DNA from: Pseudoips prasinana
Lineage: Eukaryota > Arthropoda > Insecta > Lepidoptera > Nolidae
NCBI GenBank assembly: GCA_951640165.1
Contig: OX621260.1
Coordinates: forward strand, 19,114,001-19,178,000
Direction of reading: 5' to 3'
DNA: 64,000 bases
A program made the position numbers and the translations under genes. This document shows, one piece after another, positions 33,143-42,689 of the stretch. Positions within the stretch are counted from its first letter, which is position 1. Each line of letters begins with the position of its first letter. The notes under the pieces were generated by a model. It worked only from the letters and a program-made list of their open reading frames with translations, searched no databases and was not told the DNA's origin.

Positions 33143-33743
33143 TGTATAATCTAAACTTTATATACATATTTGCTTTTTCTCAGTAAAACGTATCCATGCC
33201 AAATATATTCCAGAATTATTTATAGGCATGGGGGTTTGTTACTAGCACATCTTGCGACTACAAATATATCCTTTTAAGTCCCGCATTATAAACTTTTGTT
33301 TGTTTTATCGAATCGACTCCCTGTGTGTACATATGGCTATCGTATATCTCTTAAATCCATTCGTAAGATTCCAGCCGCTATTGAAAGATGTATGTTAAAA
33401 ATGGTTCCGATTCTGACGACCACTAACGAAACTAATTACATAATCATTACATTTCATTCTAAAACAGTTCTTACCAAAATACATTTTCAGTATTGTCAAT
33501 TTAATATAACCGCGATTGGTGGTTTACGATTTATTCAATTACATTTTTGAAAATTTGTAGCCGAATGTGGTAAGTTGGCATTGTATTGAGTATCAAATGT
33601 ATTGGACTGACATTGCATTTATCTCACTTGACAGTGTGACCGATTCTATTTTTTTTTAGTATAAAAGAGGAAAACTATAATCGTCTGTTTCCAACGTGAC
33701 ACTGTATATAGATATTGTACCTATCCCGTCACATTGTTTTTTT
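33143..33743. other. Unassigned stretch
   Basis: AT-rich; an 84-codon frame (33296-33550) is unrecognised. Confidence 0.4.
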
Positions 33744-34040
33744 GGAACGAAGTTCCTTATCGCGCGTTGTGAAAGGGGACTAGACGGAAAAAATCTTACG
33801 AAAAGTTGTCACGACACTTTTTGCAGCTGTGCGGCGTGCGCATGTTTCTCTGTCTGTCTCTCTCTCTCTCTCTTTCTTATAGAAAGCAAGCCAGATATTT
33901 CATTTCTATTTCGCATTGAACAGTGTGGTGTCGCGACGATTATTTTTGTTGAGTTATACAGGTTTTTTGTACATAATAAATAATAGGAAATAACTTCGTT
34001 CCATCCGGGTGTCCCTTGACACCACTCAAGTTTTTTTTTA
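33744..34040 (+). mobile_element. Element related to the compound foldback arms
   Basis: One end (GGAACGAAGTTCCTTATCGC, GGGGACTAGACGG) matches the inner foldback arm of 28.6 kb. The other (AACTTCGTTCCATCCGGGTG, CACTCAAGTTTTTT) matches the outer arm. A (CT)n tract lies at about 33852-33872. This copy shows that both arm types belong to one family. Confidence 0.65.
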
Positions 34041-34670
34041 ATATATTTGCCCACTTTTTCAGCAATTTCTGCCAGTGTCATATTGGTTACTCTGGATAAG
34101 CAATTTAAATCAGTTTCACAGTTGTAAAAACGCCCTATTCTCTTGACTAACTTTTTAGAAAGAAATTATTTGATTTAGTTTAAGCGAGTAAACGTCAGAA
34201 TTGCGGACAATGTTTTCTTGTTCTTAATGTAGAGACTTATGTGTTCTCTAGACCATACTTAAGGTTATTTTTCTTTTTTAAGGCTAGGGCCGCCAGCAAC
34301 CAGTGTTGATTTATTAATACAAACCGGTTGTATAGGTACATATTTAATAATATTATCATTGCATTACGCAGGTTACCAACCCCTGGCCTTTCCAGATCGA
34401 ACAAGATCGTACAAGATCTTCCGTTTTTTTTCATTTGCTTCCATTGGAATTGATACTTTAATACATAAGATAACGTTGATTGTATACTGGATTGGAAAAT
34501 TAAATTAATGAGCGACATTTAGCATGAAATTTAGGCATAAATTAATGGTTGTCTAATAAAACTAAACACATAATAAGGTTACTAATAATATGTTTGATGT
34601 TTTATGTTATTATTATTTTTCGTTTGTCTTGTTATTTTTGTGTTTTGTGTTATAAATTCCCTTATTATTT
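34041..34670. other. Unassigned stretch
   Basis: AT-rich. A minus frame at 34518-34237 (93 codons) is unrecognised. Confidence 0.4.
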
Positions 34671-34674
34671 TGTA

Positions 34675-35032
34675 CTAGCTGTGCCCCGCGGTTTTACCCG
34701 CGTTTAATTTAATGAATTATCTCAGCTCCTCCCCCGTAGGTGATAGCGTGATAATATTATTATGTAGCCTATATGTTGAGCCGCCCTCTTAGTAATACTC
34801 ATGCCAAACTTTAAGTAAATCCATGCAGTACTTTTTGAATTTAGCCCGGACATATAAACAGACAAACAGACAAATATTCTTAATACTATATTTTTGGCTT
34901 CGATATCGATTGTAAATCACGGCGCAAGTATCCTTATTAATAAATATTCAATGTACAGTTTTGACTTTGCTATTTGCGATTTTATTATATGTTATAAAGT
35001 TTAACGCGGGTAAAACCGCGGGGTACAGCAAG
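34675..35032. mobile_element. Inverted Helitron pair (group 2 copy plus an opposed 3' end)
   Basis: 34675-34990 is a group 2 Helitron on the minus strand. Directly after TTTATTATAT comes 34992-35032, only the last 40 bp of a plus-strand Helitron (TTTAACGCGGG, CCGCGGGGTACAGCAAG). Both outer ends are therefore 3' ends. Confidence 0.78.
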
Positions 35033-35446
35033 TAAAAAATAAATGTAAAATAAAGACTAAGAAAGTGTTTGTGTATGACCATTTTGAAGTTGTTTACTTC
35101 AAGATGATCGTACACACGGCTATATATCAAGCTATACATTTCCAGTATATGCTGATCAATGACAGGTCAGATTGTATTGCAAATGTATTGCTTCATATGT
35201 AGCAGTGTGTACACGAACAGCGCATTCTATCTTTAGTTGTAGGTACATTACAATTTACCTAAGAGATTTATTCAATCTAACATTGGTTGAAGGCGACCCT
35301 TATATTTTAATATTTCAAGCGTTTTCATTTTTCTGTAACGTGAAAAGGCCACAATATCGCGGTTTATGAACTTAGAACTTTGGAATTTCGCAGCCTTATT
35401 TCTAGCGTTTATAACCGATGCAGACTCTGCCTAAACTGAAATCTAA
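35033..35446. other. Unassigned stretch
   Basis: AT-rich without recognised motifs; the short frames are unremarkable. Confidence 0.4.
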
Positions 35447-35585
35447 GTAGACGCCAGCACATCCAGCTACCCCAATCTGTTAAATTTCTTTTATAGATTT
35501 TCAACTTTATCACAAAAGCATAAGGTTCACTTTCCATTGGGGAAATTTGACAGATTGGGGTAGCTTGATGTGCTGGCGTCTGTAC
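35447..35585. mobile_element. GTACAGACGCC MITE, copy 3
   Basis: 139 bp; the left end is GTAGACGCC (CA lost) and the right is intact. Inverted arms of about 43 bp. Confidence 0.83.
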
Positions 35586-36158
35586 TAACAATAAGTTGCC
35601 GCGAAAGCCTCTTTGCCTATCTACATTATTATTGCTAAGTTAAAAATAAAATTAATACAACAATTGTGTTTTACTTAGTTACTAATTATGAAATCACTCA
35701 CCAGACATAATCAGATGCTATGGCTATTTTACAATTTGCATGTTGCAAGTGCATATGTGAAGTGATTACATGTTTTTTGATGCGTTAAGTATAAGTATAG
35801 TAGTAGTCGACGTCACTTCACTAGATACACTTTTACTAGAAAAACCACCCTTAATTCATGCGCAATAAAGATGCTTACATTTCCATTATGTATATAGCCC
35901 ATATAATATGTGAGCCTACTGGTTAAGAGCCTTCTGCGCTAGCCAAATGCTCATTGCCTTCAATCCTTTAATTTTATTATTGTACAACCAAATTTCAAAA
36001 TAATAGATTAGTAACTTGTTATTTATTTTCGGATTTAAGAAAATATATCTGATAAAACAGACCGCACGGACAGACTAATTAATTTTTTGTATATTTTATA
36101 CTGTATTCGACTATGTTTATGTACTGCATTGTGAACTTGAGACGTACAAGTGTATGTT
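35586..36158. other. Unassigned stretch
   Basis: AT-rich, no recognised features. Confidence 0.4.
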
Positions 36159-36197
36159 AAATTTATTCAGCACTTGCGTAAAGTGCTGAATAAATTT
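36159..36197. repeat. Perfect 17-bp-arm hairpin
   Basis: AAATTTATTCAGCACTT and its exact complement, loop GCGTA. Adjacent to a family A SINE end. Confidence 0.85.
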
Positions 36198-36211
36198 CAT
36201 TATTTCAATAA

Positions 36212-36578
36212 TAATGTCCTCCTAGCCGAATTTCGACCACGGCGGCCTTTCGCAATAGAGATTAGCCATCTGCGCGGGACATACTATAGTGCACAAGTGT
36301 GAGCGCAAACACAGGAGCTCTTTTTATTCCATCACTCTCATGATCCGATGTGACGCCTACCGAGACGACCGGAAAGAGGTCAGGTACAGGACCGACGGCT
36401 TTACGTGCTCTCCGTGGCACGGGGGTATAATACCGCCAACTCCCAGACTTCGTGCTGATGCTGAGAAATAATTCTTTTTACAGAATAGTCCCAAAATCAC
36501 TTTTGCTCCGACCAAGGATTTGAACCCAGGATATAATTCTCCGCGGGTTCTCACACTACCGCTAGACCAACGAAGCAG
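36212..36578 (-). mobile_element. tRNA-derived SINE, family A
   Basis: Minus-strand head GCTTCGTTGGTCTAGCGG, B box GGTTCAAATCC, and a full body to the GGAGGACATTAT end. Confidence 0.85.
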
Positions 36579-36966
36579 TCAGCCCATATACAGTGGGAAT
36601 GAAAGCATCTTTATTACGCATGTATTAAGGGCGGTTTTCTTAGTAGAGGTGTATCTATTGACGTGACGTCAATAATCTTGAAATTTCGACGATGCCACTA
36701 ATCAGTGGCTGTGGGATGCGAGCGCGGAGAGTACGCGGGTGAATCTACAGAAAAAGAATACCGTAGTTCTAAATCACTTTATTAACACTGGCACATAACA
36801 CTTGCTCACTTAACTGCGAAACCTTTTAAGCGTTCCTTTTTTTGTAATCACTAAACACTTCAACATAACACTTGCACTTAACAAAATGTAAACCGACTCT
36901 ATGTATACGTGTTGGCTGATCGGAAGTGCTTATACAAAAACCTGATCAAAATCAAAATTCTTATAT
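36579..36966. other. Region downstream of the CUEDC1-like gene
   Basis: No coding features. A 17-bp palindrome, ATTGACGTGACGTCAAT, lies at 36657-36673 and resembles a CREB/ATF site. A minus-strand AATAAA at 36783-36778 may end the host transcript. Confidence 0.4.
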
Positions 36967-37133
36967 GCACGTGTGGCGCAGCGGCTAAGACAGTCGCCTC
37001 GCCGCTTCGTGTCGCGGGTTCGAGTCCCGCACCGGACAACTATCTGTGCGACCCATAAATAGTTGTTCAGAGCCTGGATGTAATTTGTGTCCGTCTATTA
37101 TATGTTTGTTAATTACCCCGCGACACAGGGATT
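36967..37133 (+). mobile_element. tRNA-derived SINE, family C
   Basis: Head GCACGTGTGGCGCAGCGGC and B box GGTTCGAGTCC, with a body ending in CCCCGCGACACAGGG. It lies just past the stop codon of the host gene, probably inside its 3' UTR. Confidence 0.87.
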
Positions 37134-37266
37134 ATTTCCCTAATGCGGGTAGAAGAAAAAAATAATTTCCGTTCTCCTAATTATACAAAACAGACCCAGT
37201 CTTATCCGTAACCTTGTAACTTCCTTAAAGGCTATCTGTTGCTAGCTAAAGCTTGTTGCTAAGTTG

Positions 37267-37424
37267 TTATATCTTGACGTGGGGGCGGTCGTCTTCGTCG
37301 CTGTGCTCCTCCTGGAGAAGCAGGCTGTCGGGCGGGCCGCGAGGAGGTGCGCGTGCGCTGCCCGACTTCCGCGGCCCGCCGCGACTGAACATTCTTGATA
37401 GTTGTGCGAATTTCTTGCGTGACA
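37267..37424 (-). CDS. CUEDC1: CUEDC1-like protein, last coding exon and stop
   Basis: Terminal coding exon (158 nt), a G/C-rich island in AT-rich surroundings. The acceptor is TTGTTTCAG before 37424; two leading bases complete the codon begun in exon 2. It encodes 51 residues starting SRKKFAQLSRMFSRGG, passing through a basic/Pro/Gly-rich linker, and ending in an acidic stretch (EEHSDEDD) and HVKI before TAA at 37269-37267. Its start continues the MGK block of exon 2, as in CUEDC1 where this is followed by a basic helix. Base composition and absence from the repeats around it support a real host exon. The 3' UTR runs towards lower coordinates; an AATAAA on the minus strand (36783-36778) is a possible polyadenylation signal, beyond an inserted SINE. 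Confidence 0.83.
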
Positions 37425-37435
37425 CTGAAACAATA

Positions 37436-37628
37436 TCACACTAATATTATAAGGGCGAAACTTTGTGAGTGTGTGACTGTGTGAGTGTGTATGTTTGTTA
37501 CTTCTTCACGTCTAAACGGCTGGAGCAAATTTAATAAAATTTAGTATGGAGATAGCTGACACCCTGGATTAACACATGGGCTATAATTTATAAAGTTTAA
37601 CGCGGGTAAAACCGCGGGGCACAACTAG
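37436..37628 (+). mobile_element. Short Helitron, group 1, beside a host splice site
   Basis: A|TCACACTAATATTATAAGGG to GGGGCACAACTAG|T, with the 3' hairpin GCGGGTAAAACCGC. It starts 12 bp above the first base of the last CUEDC1-like exon (37424), so 11 bp separate them. It occupies the place where the branch point would lie. Confidence 0.87.
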
Positions 37629-38099
37629 TTATAAAATAATAATAAAAAATCTATTTATTTAGTTTCCACAACCAAAACATGTGTCTAACTATTCCCAACT
37701 TTGTGAGAGACTGGAGCCTGAAACACGTTTAAAAAATACTATACTACAGATCATCACGCGGTTTAAATGTTACTAAGATGCGTGGTGACGGCATAGAATA
37801 TCATCACCCCATCTCATCAATTTCAATTTGTTTATTATATGGTAATGAAGATGCTCAAAATATGGTAATAAAGATGTTAAAAAATATAGTTCTCATATTT
37901 TACTCACAGGCACGTACACATACATTGTCAAACTAATTCAAATTAAATTAATTACATTACATTATTAATAAATATATACTTGACATGGATAATAATATAT
38001 TATCCATGTCAAGTATACGTATACATAATAATATAACTATAAAATAAAAAGAGTTAAAAAAATACACTTTAGTTTTGTATGTCAATAGCTCATTAACAT
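37629..38099. other. Intron sequence with one hairpin
   Basis: AT-rich. A perfect hairpin with 18-bp arms (TACTTGACATGGATAATA, loop ATA) lies at 37977-38015. Near 37780 is a fragment (GTGACGGCATAGAATATCAT) related to the LINE ends at 38100 and 50815. Confidence 0.6.
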
Positions 38100-38320
38100 C
38101 ATCATAATAGCTCATTAACTCATCCCGTGGCGGGCGTAGAAATCGACCGTGGTAATACCTACCTACCCGAGAACGTATGTACAACAGCGTCTCTGTGAAC
38201 TATGACCATCAAACTGCGATCGCCAACCCGTCTGCCAAGCGTGGCGATTATGGCATATCCCCCCCATTCTTTGGGGAGGCTTTTGTCCAGCAGTGGACGT
38301 ACTTTGGCTGACATGATGAA
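38100..38320 (+). mobile_element. RTE-like LINE 3' end
   Basis: Shares AACCCGTCTGCCAAGCGTGG with 50815-51092. The plus-strand end reads FFGEAFVQQWTYFG-stop followed by ATGATGAAG. 38321-38628 is unassigned intron. Confidence 0.7.
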
Positions 38321-38628
38321 GATTATAGTTAAATAAGCACTTATAGATATCATTCCAAAAGCAGTTATATAAATCTCAATCAATAGAAGAGTTAGAAAGA
38401 GGGTACAGGATACAATAAAATAAAAAGGTTTTTATTCACGTAGACTTTAAAAAAGCGCTTGTAAATAGTCAGAACATGTTTGTAGTAATATAGTTAAGTA
38501 GATATACATAATTATTTCTAGTCACATATAGATATTTCGATACACGGATTGTTAAAACATTTATAAAAAATATTTTATAATAGTAATGATATTTAACTAG
38601 CCTGTATTAAGTTATTGTCAAGGAGATT

Positions 38629-38760
38629 ATGTTTAGGTTTGGGGTTTAAGATATTTTATTTTCTCAAAAGAATTACAATTCACTTTTTATGAGAAACATA
38701 TATATAGTTTAAAGTAGGCTTAAATACTAACGCGGGCGGTTTCTGAGCTACGTTCAACTT
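38629..38760 (-). mobile_element. LINE 3'-UTR end, related to 39452
   Basis: GGTTTAAGATATTTTATTTT, then CTCAAAAGAATTACAATTCA, corresponds to the 3' end of the LINE at 39452-40028. Short truncated copy. Confidence 0.55.
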
Positions 38761-38959
38761 ACATGTATATAAAACAAAAAACAAAAACAAGTTAAACTTA
38801 AAACTATTATAAAACAAAGTATATAATATAATAAATAAGTAGGGTAATAAGTTTAATTATGTAAATTAATAGTTTAAGCTATATTTTACTACATATTGTC
38901 TGAATACCATTGTCTGATACCATTTTATATTGCTACTTACACCTTTGTGTGTAAAATAA

Positions 38960-39190
38960 GAATCCAAATTTAACCGACCCTCTACAAGTTGCACCAGTGG
39001 TGAATGGTCTTTGCAAGATCAAGTATTACTTATCGTATGGGCAGTGGTTACCCTAGTGTCAGAGTTGTTCAAGCCGCCCAGTAGGCCTCTGACATGGCTT
39101 TACGACTGTTGTCTAATGACTACAACCGGGACCGACAGCTTAACGTGCCCTCCGATGCACGGGGACGCTCAGAAATATTAATAATAATAA
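38960..39190 (+). repeat. Dispersed repeat fragment
   Basis: Contains GTGGTTACCCTAGTGTCAGA, GTTGTTCAAGCCGCC and CCGACAGCTTAACGTGCCC. Related pieces recur inverted at 40190-40290 and 40865-40920. Class unknown. Confidence 0.5.
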
Positions 39191-39192
39191 TA

Positions 39193-39440
39193 TCCTGGGA
39201 CATTATTCACACACGGTCATCTGATCCCAAACTAAGCAGAGCTTGTACTAAGGAAACCAGATAACTAAAATACTAAATATACTATTTTTCTTTTGTAAAT
39301 ACATACTTATATAGATAATTTACACCCAGACTCAGGACAAACAGATATGTTCATGCACACAAATATTTGTCCCGGGTGGGAATCGAACCCACGACCTCCG
39401 GCGTGAAAGGCAGAGTATCTACCAACCACGCCAACAGGCC
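39193..39440 (-). mobile_element. tRNA-derived SINE, family D
   Basis: The best copy in the window: minus-strand head GGCGTGGTTGGTAGATACTC, B box GGTTCGATTCC, body to GTCCCAGGATATTATTATT. Confidence 0.85.
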
Positions 39441-39451
39441 CGTCAAAATGA

Positions 39452-40028
39452 AAAAGGTTTAGGTTTAAGAACTTTATTTTCTCAAAAAGAAATGCATACA
39501 TTTCACTTATATGAGAAAACAACATTTCTAAATAAGTTAAGTTAGGGCGACGAGACAGTTCATATGGAAATTATAGAAAGAAAAAGTTTTACAATTTTAA
39601 ATCCTCAAAAATTTTATTTTTAAAGCTTTTTTAAAGGTATATATGGACTTCTGGTCTTTTACATGTTTAGGCAATTTATTGTAAAGCTGTGCTCCTTCAT
39701 ACAGTATAGTATTTTTCCCGTAGTTTGTCCGAGGGGCCTGAAGGGCTAAATTATTTGCTTGTCTAGTTCTGTACCTTTTTTGAGTGCACGATTTTTTGGA
39801 AAACGTGATTTGTGTATGTATGTTTTTATTTAATATTTTGTGTACAAGTAAACATGTATTATATCTATATATTTGTGAAATATTCATTATCTTTGTGTCT
39901 TTGTAAACTTTTAATGTAGGCGTGCGATACTTATATTTAAAAAGGACTTTAATAATTTTATTTTGAGCTCCCTGCAAGATGCTTAGGTTAGATTTGTAAG
40001 TAGAACCATATATCTCTATAAAATGAAA
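39452..40028 (-). mobile_element. LINE C-terminal fragment with 3' UTR
   Basis: The minus-strand frame to 39597 reads YGSTYKSNLSILQGAQNKII, PTLKVYKDTKIMNISQIYRY, then KLPKHVKDQKSIYTFKKALK, the usual end of a CR1/Jockey-type ORF2 and intact to its stop. The 3' UTR ends GAGAAAATAAAGTTCTTAAA. Its 5' side abuts a 5S-like sequence. Confidence 0.76.
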
Positions 40029-40029
40029 A

Positions 40030-40120
40030 CACTTTGGCGGTCACCCATCTAGGGAGTGACCGCGAGCCTAGTTACTTAACCTCGCCGATCGCTTACGGGC
40101 CGGTGAGAGCATCTGGCTAT
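40030..40120 (-). pseudogene. 5S rRNA-like sequence
   Basis: On the minus strand, GCGATCGGCGAGGTTAAGTA and TCCCTAGATGGGTGACCGCC match the internal promoter part of insect 5S rRNA (box A AGGTTAAGTAAC, box C TAGATGGGTGACC). The 5' and 3' ends of 5S are missing or diverged, so it is not a working gene. It joins the LINE fragment directly. Confidence 0.68.
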
Positions 40121-40144
40121 GAGCGCGCGATCAAGTATTCAAAT

Positions 40145-40599
40145 TGTTGTTGTTGTGACCATAGTACAGTTTCTGCCTAGTTTGCTATCAGTGTTCGGTG
40201 GGCACGTTAAGCTGCCGGTCCCGGTTGTAAAATTAGGTAGCAGTCGTTAAGGCATGTCATGTCAGAGAGGCAGAGCTTTTTCAAACACTTGGCTCAATTA
40301 AACGGAATCGACGTGATAATTTCAGGTTAATACGCAGGGCAAAAACTAGTTTGATGCATAGAAATGGTTATGTTGTATAATAAGATACATAAAGCTATCA
40401 AACAATTAAAATTAGAATTATTTCAAAAAAATTGAGGGAGTTTTTAGTAAGTCAATGTTATTATTCGGTCACAGAATTTATCAACGACACTAAGATATAG
40501 GTTTTATTGGTTTCGTTAATGTCTTATTATGTGACATAGTTATATATAAGTATAATATTTTTTGCGATTTTAATTTGATTTTATTTTAGATTACAATTT
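40145..40599. other. Intron sequence with a repeat fragment
   Basis: 40190-40290 contains GGGCACGTTAAGCTGCCGG, an inverted relative of 39110-39170. The rest is AT-rich and unassigned. Confidence 0.45.
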
Positions 40600-40862
40600 G
40601 ATTCAATTTCTTTTATATTGTGTGTAAAACTTGTGTTTGTATTATGTTCTCTGTTTTCACTTTGTTATTGACTAATTTTATTTTGTGATTCAATTTATAA
40701 TGGCTATTTTAAATGTAAAACTATTATTTCATTATGTAGTGTCAAGATTCACAATTGCATGCCTTTAAGTAGAATGCAGAGCTCTATTATTTTAATATAA
40801 CATCCTTTTATCTGTACCTGTGTTCAGCAAATAAATAATTTGATTGATTTATTGATTGGTTG
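40600..40862 (+). mobile_element. LINE 3'-UTR fragment with (TTGA)n-like tail
   Basis: Related to 490-845. It ends AATAAATAATTTGATTGATT with TTGA repeats, the tail type of CR1-group LINEs. Confidence 0.58.
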
Positions 40863-40864
40863 AT

Positions 40865-41271
40865 GCCTACAAGGCGGCTTGAACAACTCTGACACTTGGG
40901 TAACCACTGTTGTAAGAAAGCAATACGCCAGACGGTTTGAGCAATGCAGCGGACGCTTCTAAAGTTAACTCCAATAGGATATCGGAACTCTTATGTCTAT
41001 TTTATTAGCCGCAATTGAATAAGTCCCATAAAGAAATCCTGTTGAGTTTGGTCTTATCAAATTCGCAGTAACAAGCTCTTTCCATTTCGCCTTATAAAGA
41101 GGACCTAATGATGCTCCTAGATTGAAGATAAAGGATTGCTTGGATTGCTACTAGGTAGCTTGTCGTGTTTGGGTTTAAAAAGATGGTTCAATGAGTACTA
41201 TACATTGCACAAAAATATATTGTGTTGTGATGTCTAATAAGAAAACATTAAAAAATAAATGTTTATAAAAA
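40865..41271. other. Intron sequence
   Basis: Starts with a fragment (CGGCTTGAACAACTCTGACA) related to 39060. The rest is unassigned. Confidence 0.4.
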
Positions 41272-41525
41272 AAAACTTGTGTGTACTTATGTACACGCGT
41301 TAGAAGTTATACTTCTTAATATACAACTTGAACATAGTTATCAATTTTCATACCACCTAGAACTAACGTCATGCTGTTATTTTTCCGATGCGCGCGCACG
41401 ATGCGCGCGCATCGTAAAAATTCACTCTCATACCACCTAGAACTAACTTCATGCTGTTAAATTTTTTGGTGTCGGTGTGCGCGCGCATCATTTTTCTCCA
41501 TCGCGCCAAAAGAAGTATAAGTTCG
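41272..41525. mobile_element. GAAGTTATACTTC MITE, copy B
   Basis: Inverted relative to 12359-12603 and close in sequence. The interior carries an alternating CG hairpin at 41386-41414 (CGATGCGCGCGCA arms, CGA loop) that copy A has only as a single arm. Confidence 0.72.
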
Positions 41526-41619
41526 ATAATAATTCAAAGCTAGGAAATCCTTCGATTTACCTGTCTTGCGACGAGGGAGACCTAAGCCTTAAAACGTGTA
41601 ACATCATTGTCAAAATAAC

Positions 41620-41796
41620 TCACACTAATATTATAGTGGCGAAAGTTTGTGAGTATGTTTGTTACTTCTTCACATCTAAACGGCGGGAGCGATTTTAATA
41701 AAATTTGATATTTAGTTAGCTGACATCCTAGATTATCACTTAGGCTAAGTATAATTTATAAAGTTTAACGCGGGTGAAACCGTGGGGCACAGCTAG
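41620..41796 (+). mobile_element. Short Helitron, group 1
   Basis: TCACACTAATATTATAGTGG to GGCACAGCTAG|T, with the hairpin GCGGGTGAAACCGTGG. Confidence 0.82.
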
Positions 41797-41829
41797 TACT
41801 ACATTATATATGTACATACTTTTTTTTTA

Positions 41830-42040
41830 TTATTTTGTATTAGTTTAAGTTTACTTTAAGTTGACCTATTGTTACACCTATCTACCCTGTTTTGCCTTTC
41901 CTTAGTCTATCCACTCCATAATTTGTTGTCTGGAACAAACCGCAGTAGCGATAAGACCGCCCTTTGTACCTAGTTAATGTATGTTAATTTTAATTTTAAG
42001 GTATGGTGTACAATAAAGAGTATTTTACTTTACTTTACTC
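41830..42040 (+). mobile_element. LINE 3'-UTR end with TTTAC tail
   Basis: Contains GCAGTAGCGATAAGACCGCC and GGTGTACAATAAAGAGTATT, then TTTACTTTACTTTACT. Recognised as a common lepidopteran LINE end. 42041-42386 is unassigned. Confidence 0.6.
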
Positions 42041-42386
42041 ACATACGATATAAAATATAACGACTGGAAATTTTACTTTATTCCTCGTTTAAAAGAGTCT
42101 GGAGACGGACTAGCATTAGAGTCAGGAAGGGAGTTCCAAAGACGCACTGCACGGACGGTGAAGGGTTCCTTCACAGTAGCGACTAGAATGGAGTAAAGGA
42201 TTACGGAGGAGAAGAGATATGGCTGATCGACAGGGTTTTCTCCTGGAGACTAAGTACTCAAAACGTTCATGAAGATACGTGGGAGAAATAGGATTGTGAA
42301 GGATTAAGTATAGTATAGAGACAATGTGGGAATCGCGACGCCTACAAATAATAATAATAATTCTTTATTCGAACATAAACATAGTT

Positions 42387-42686
42387 GTACAGACGCCAGC
42401 ACATCCAGCTACCACAATCTGTCAAATTTCTTTTATATCAATCAATCAATCAATATTATTTATTTCTCTCCACAATATTATAATATGGTACATAGTGTTA
42501 TGGTTACAGACATTGAAAATTTTACAACATTCAACAAAAATATTGTGGAAGACTGATGCCCAAACTAGGCTCTAGTAGGCCTGTATTTCATTGATTTTCA
42601 ACTTCTTCATCACAAAAGCATAAGGTTCACTTTTAATTGGGGAATATTGACAAATTGGGGTAGCTTGATGTGCTGGCGTCTGTACA
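42387..42686. mobile_element. GTACAGACGCC MITE, copy 4, interrupted
   Basis: Ends GTACAGACGCCAGCAC and GGCGTCTGTAC. An insert of about 150 bp (42437-42588) starts with TCAATCAATCAATCAA, the complement of a (TTGA)n LINE tail, so a truncated minus-strand LINE end has landed in the MITE. Confidence 0.76.
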
Positions 42687-42689
42687 ATT

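Noticed and set aside
33809..34081. 90-codon minus frame starting MTLAEIAEKVGKYIKKKL
   Set aside because: It crosses the end of a repeat element and a CT microsatellite (giving an RERERQ run), so it is not a credible gene.
37253..37444. Plus-strand 63-codon frame opposite exon 3
   Set aside because: It is the antisense shadow of the G/C-rich CUEDC1 exon; the minus strand has the splice site, phase and family match.
40030..40120. A working 5S rRNA gene
   Set aside because: Only the central promoter region is recognisable; 5' and 3' stem sequences and a T-run terminator are missing, and it is fused to a LINE.
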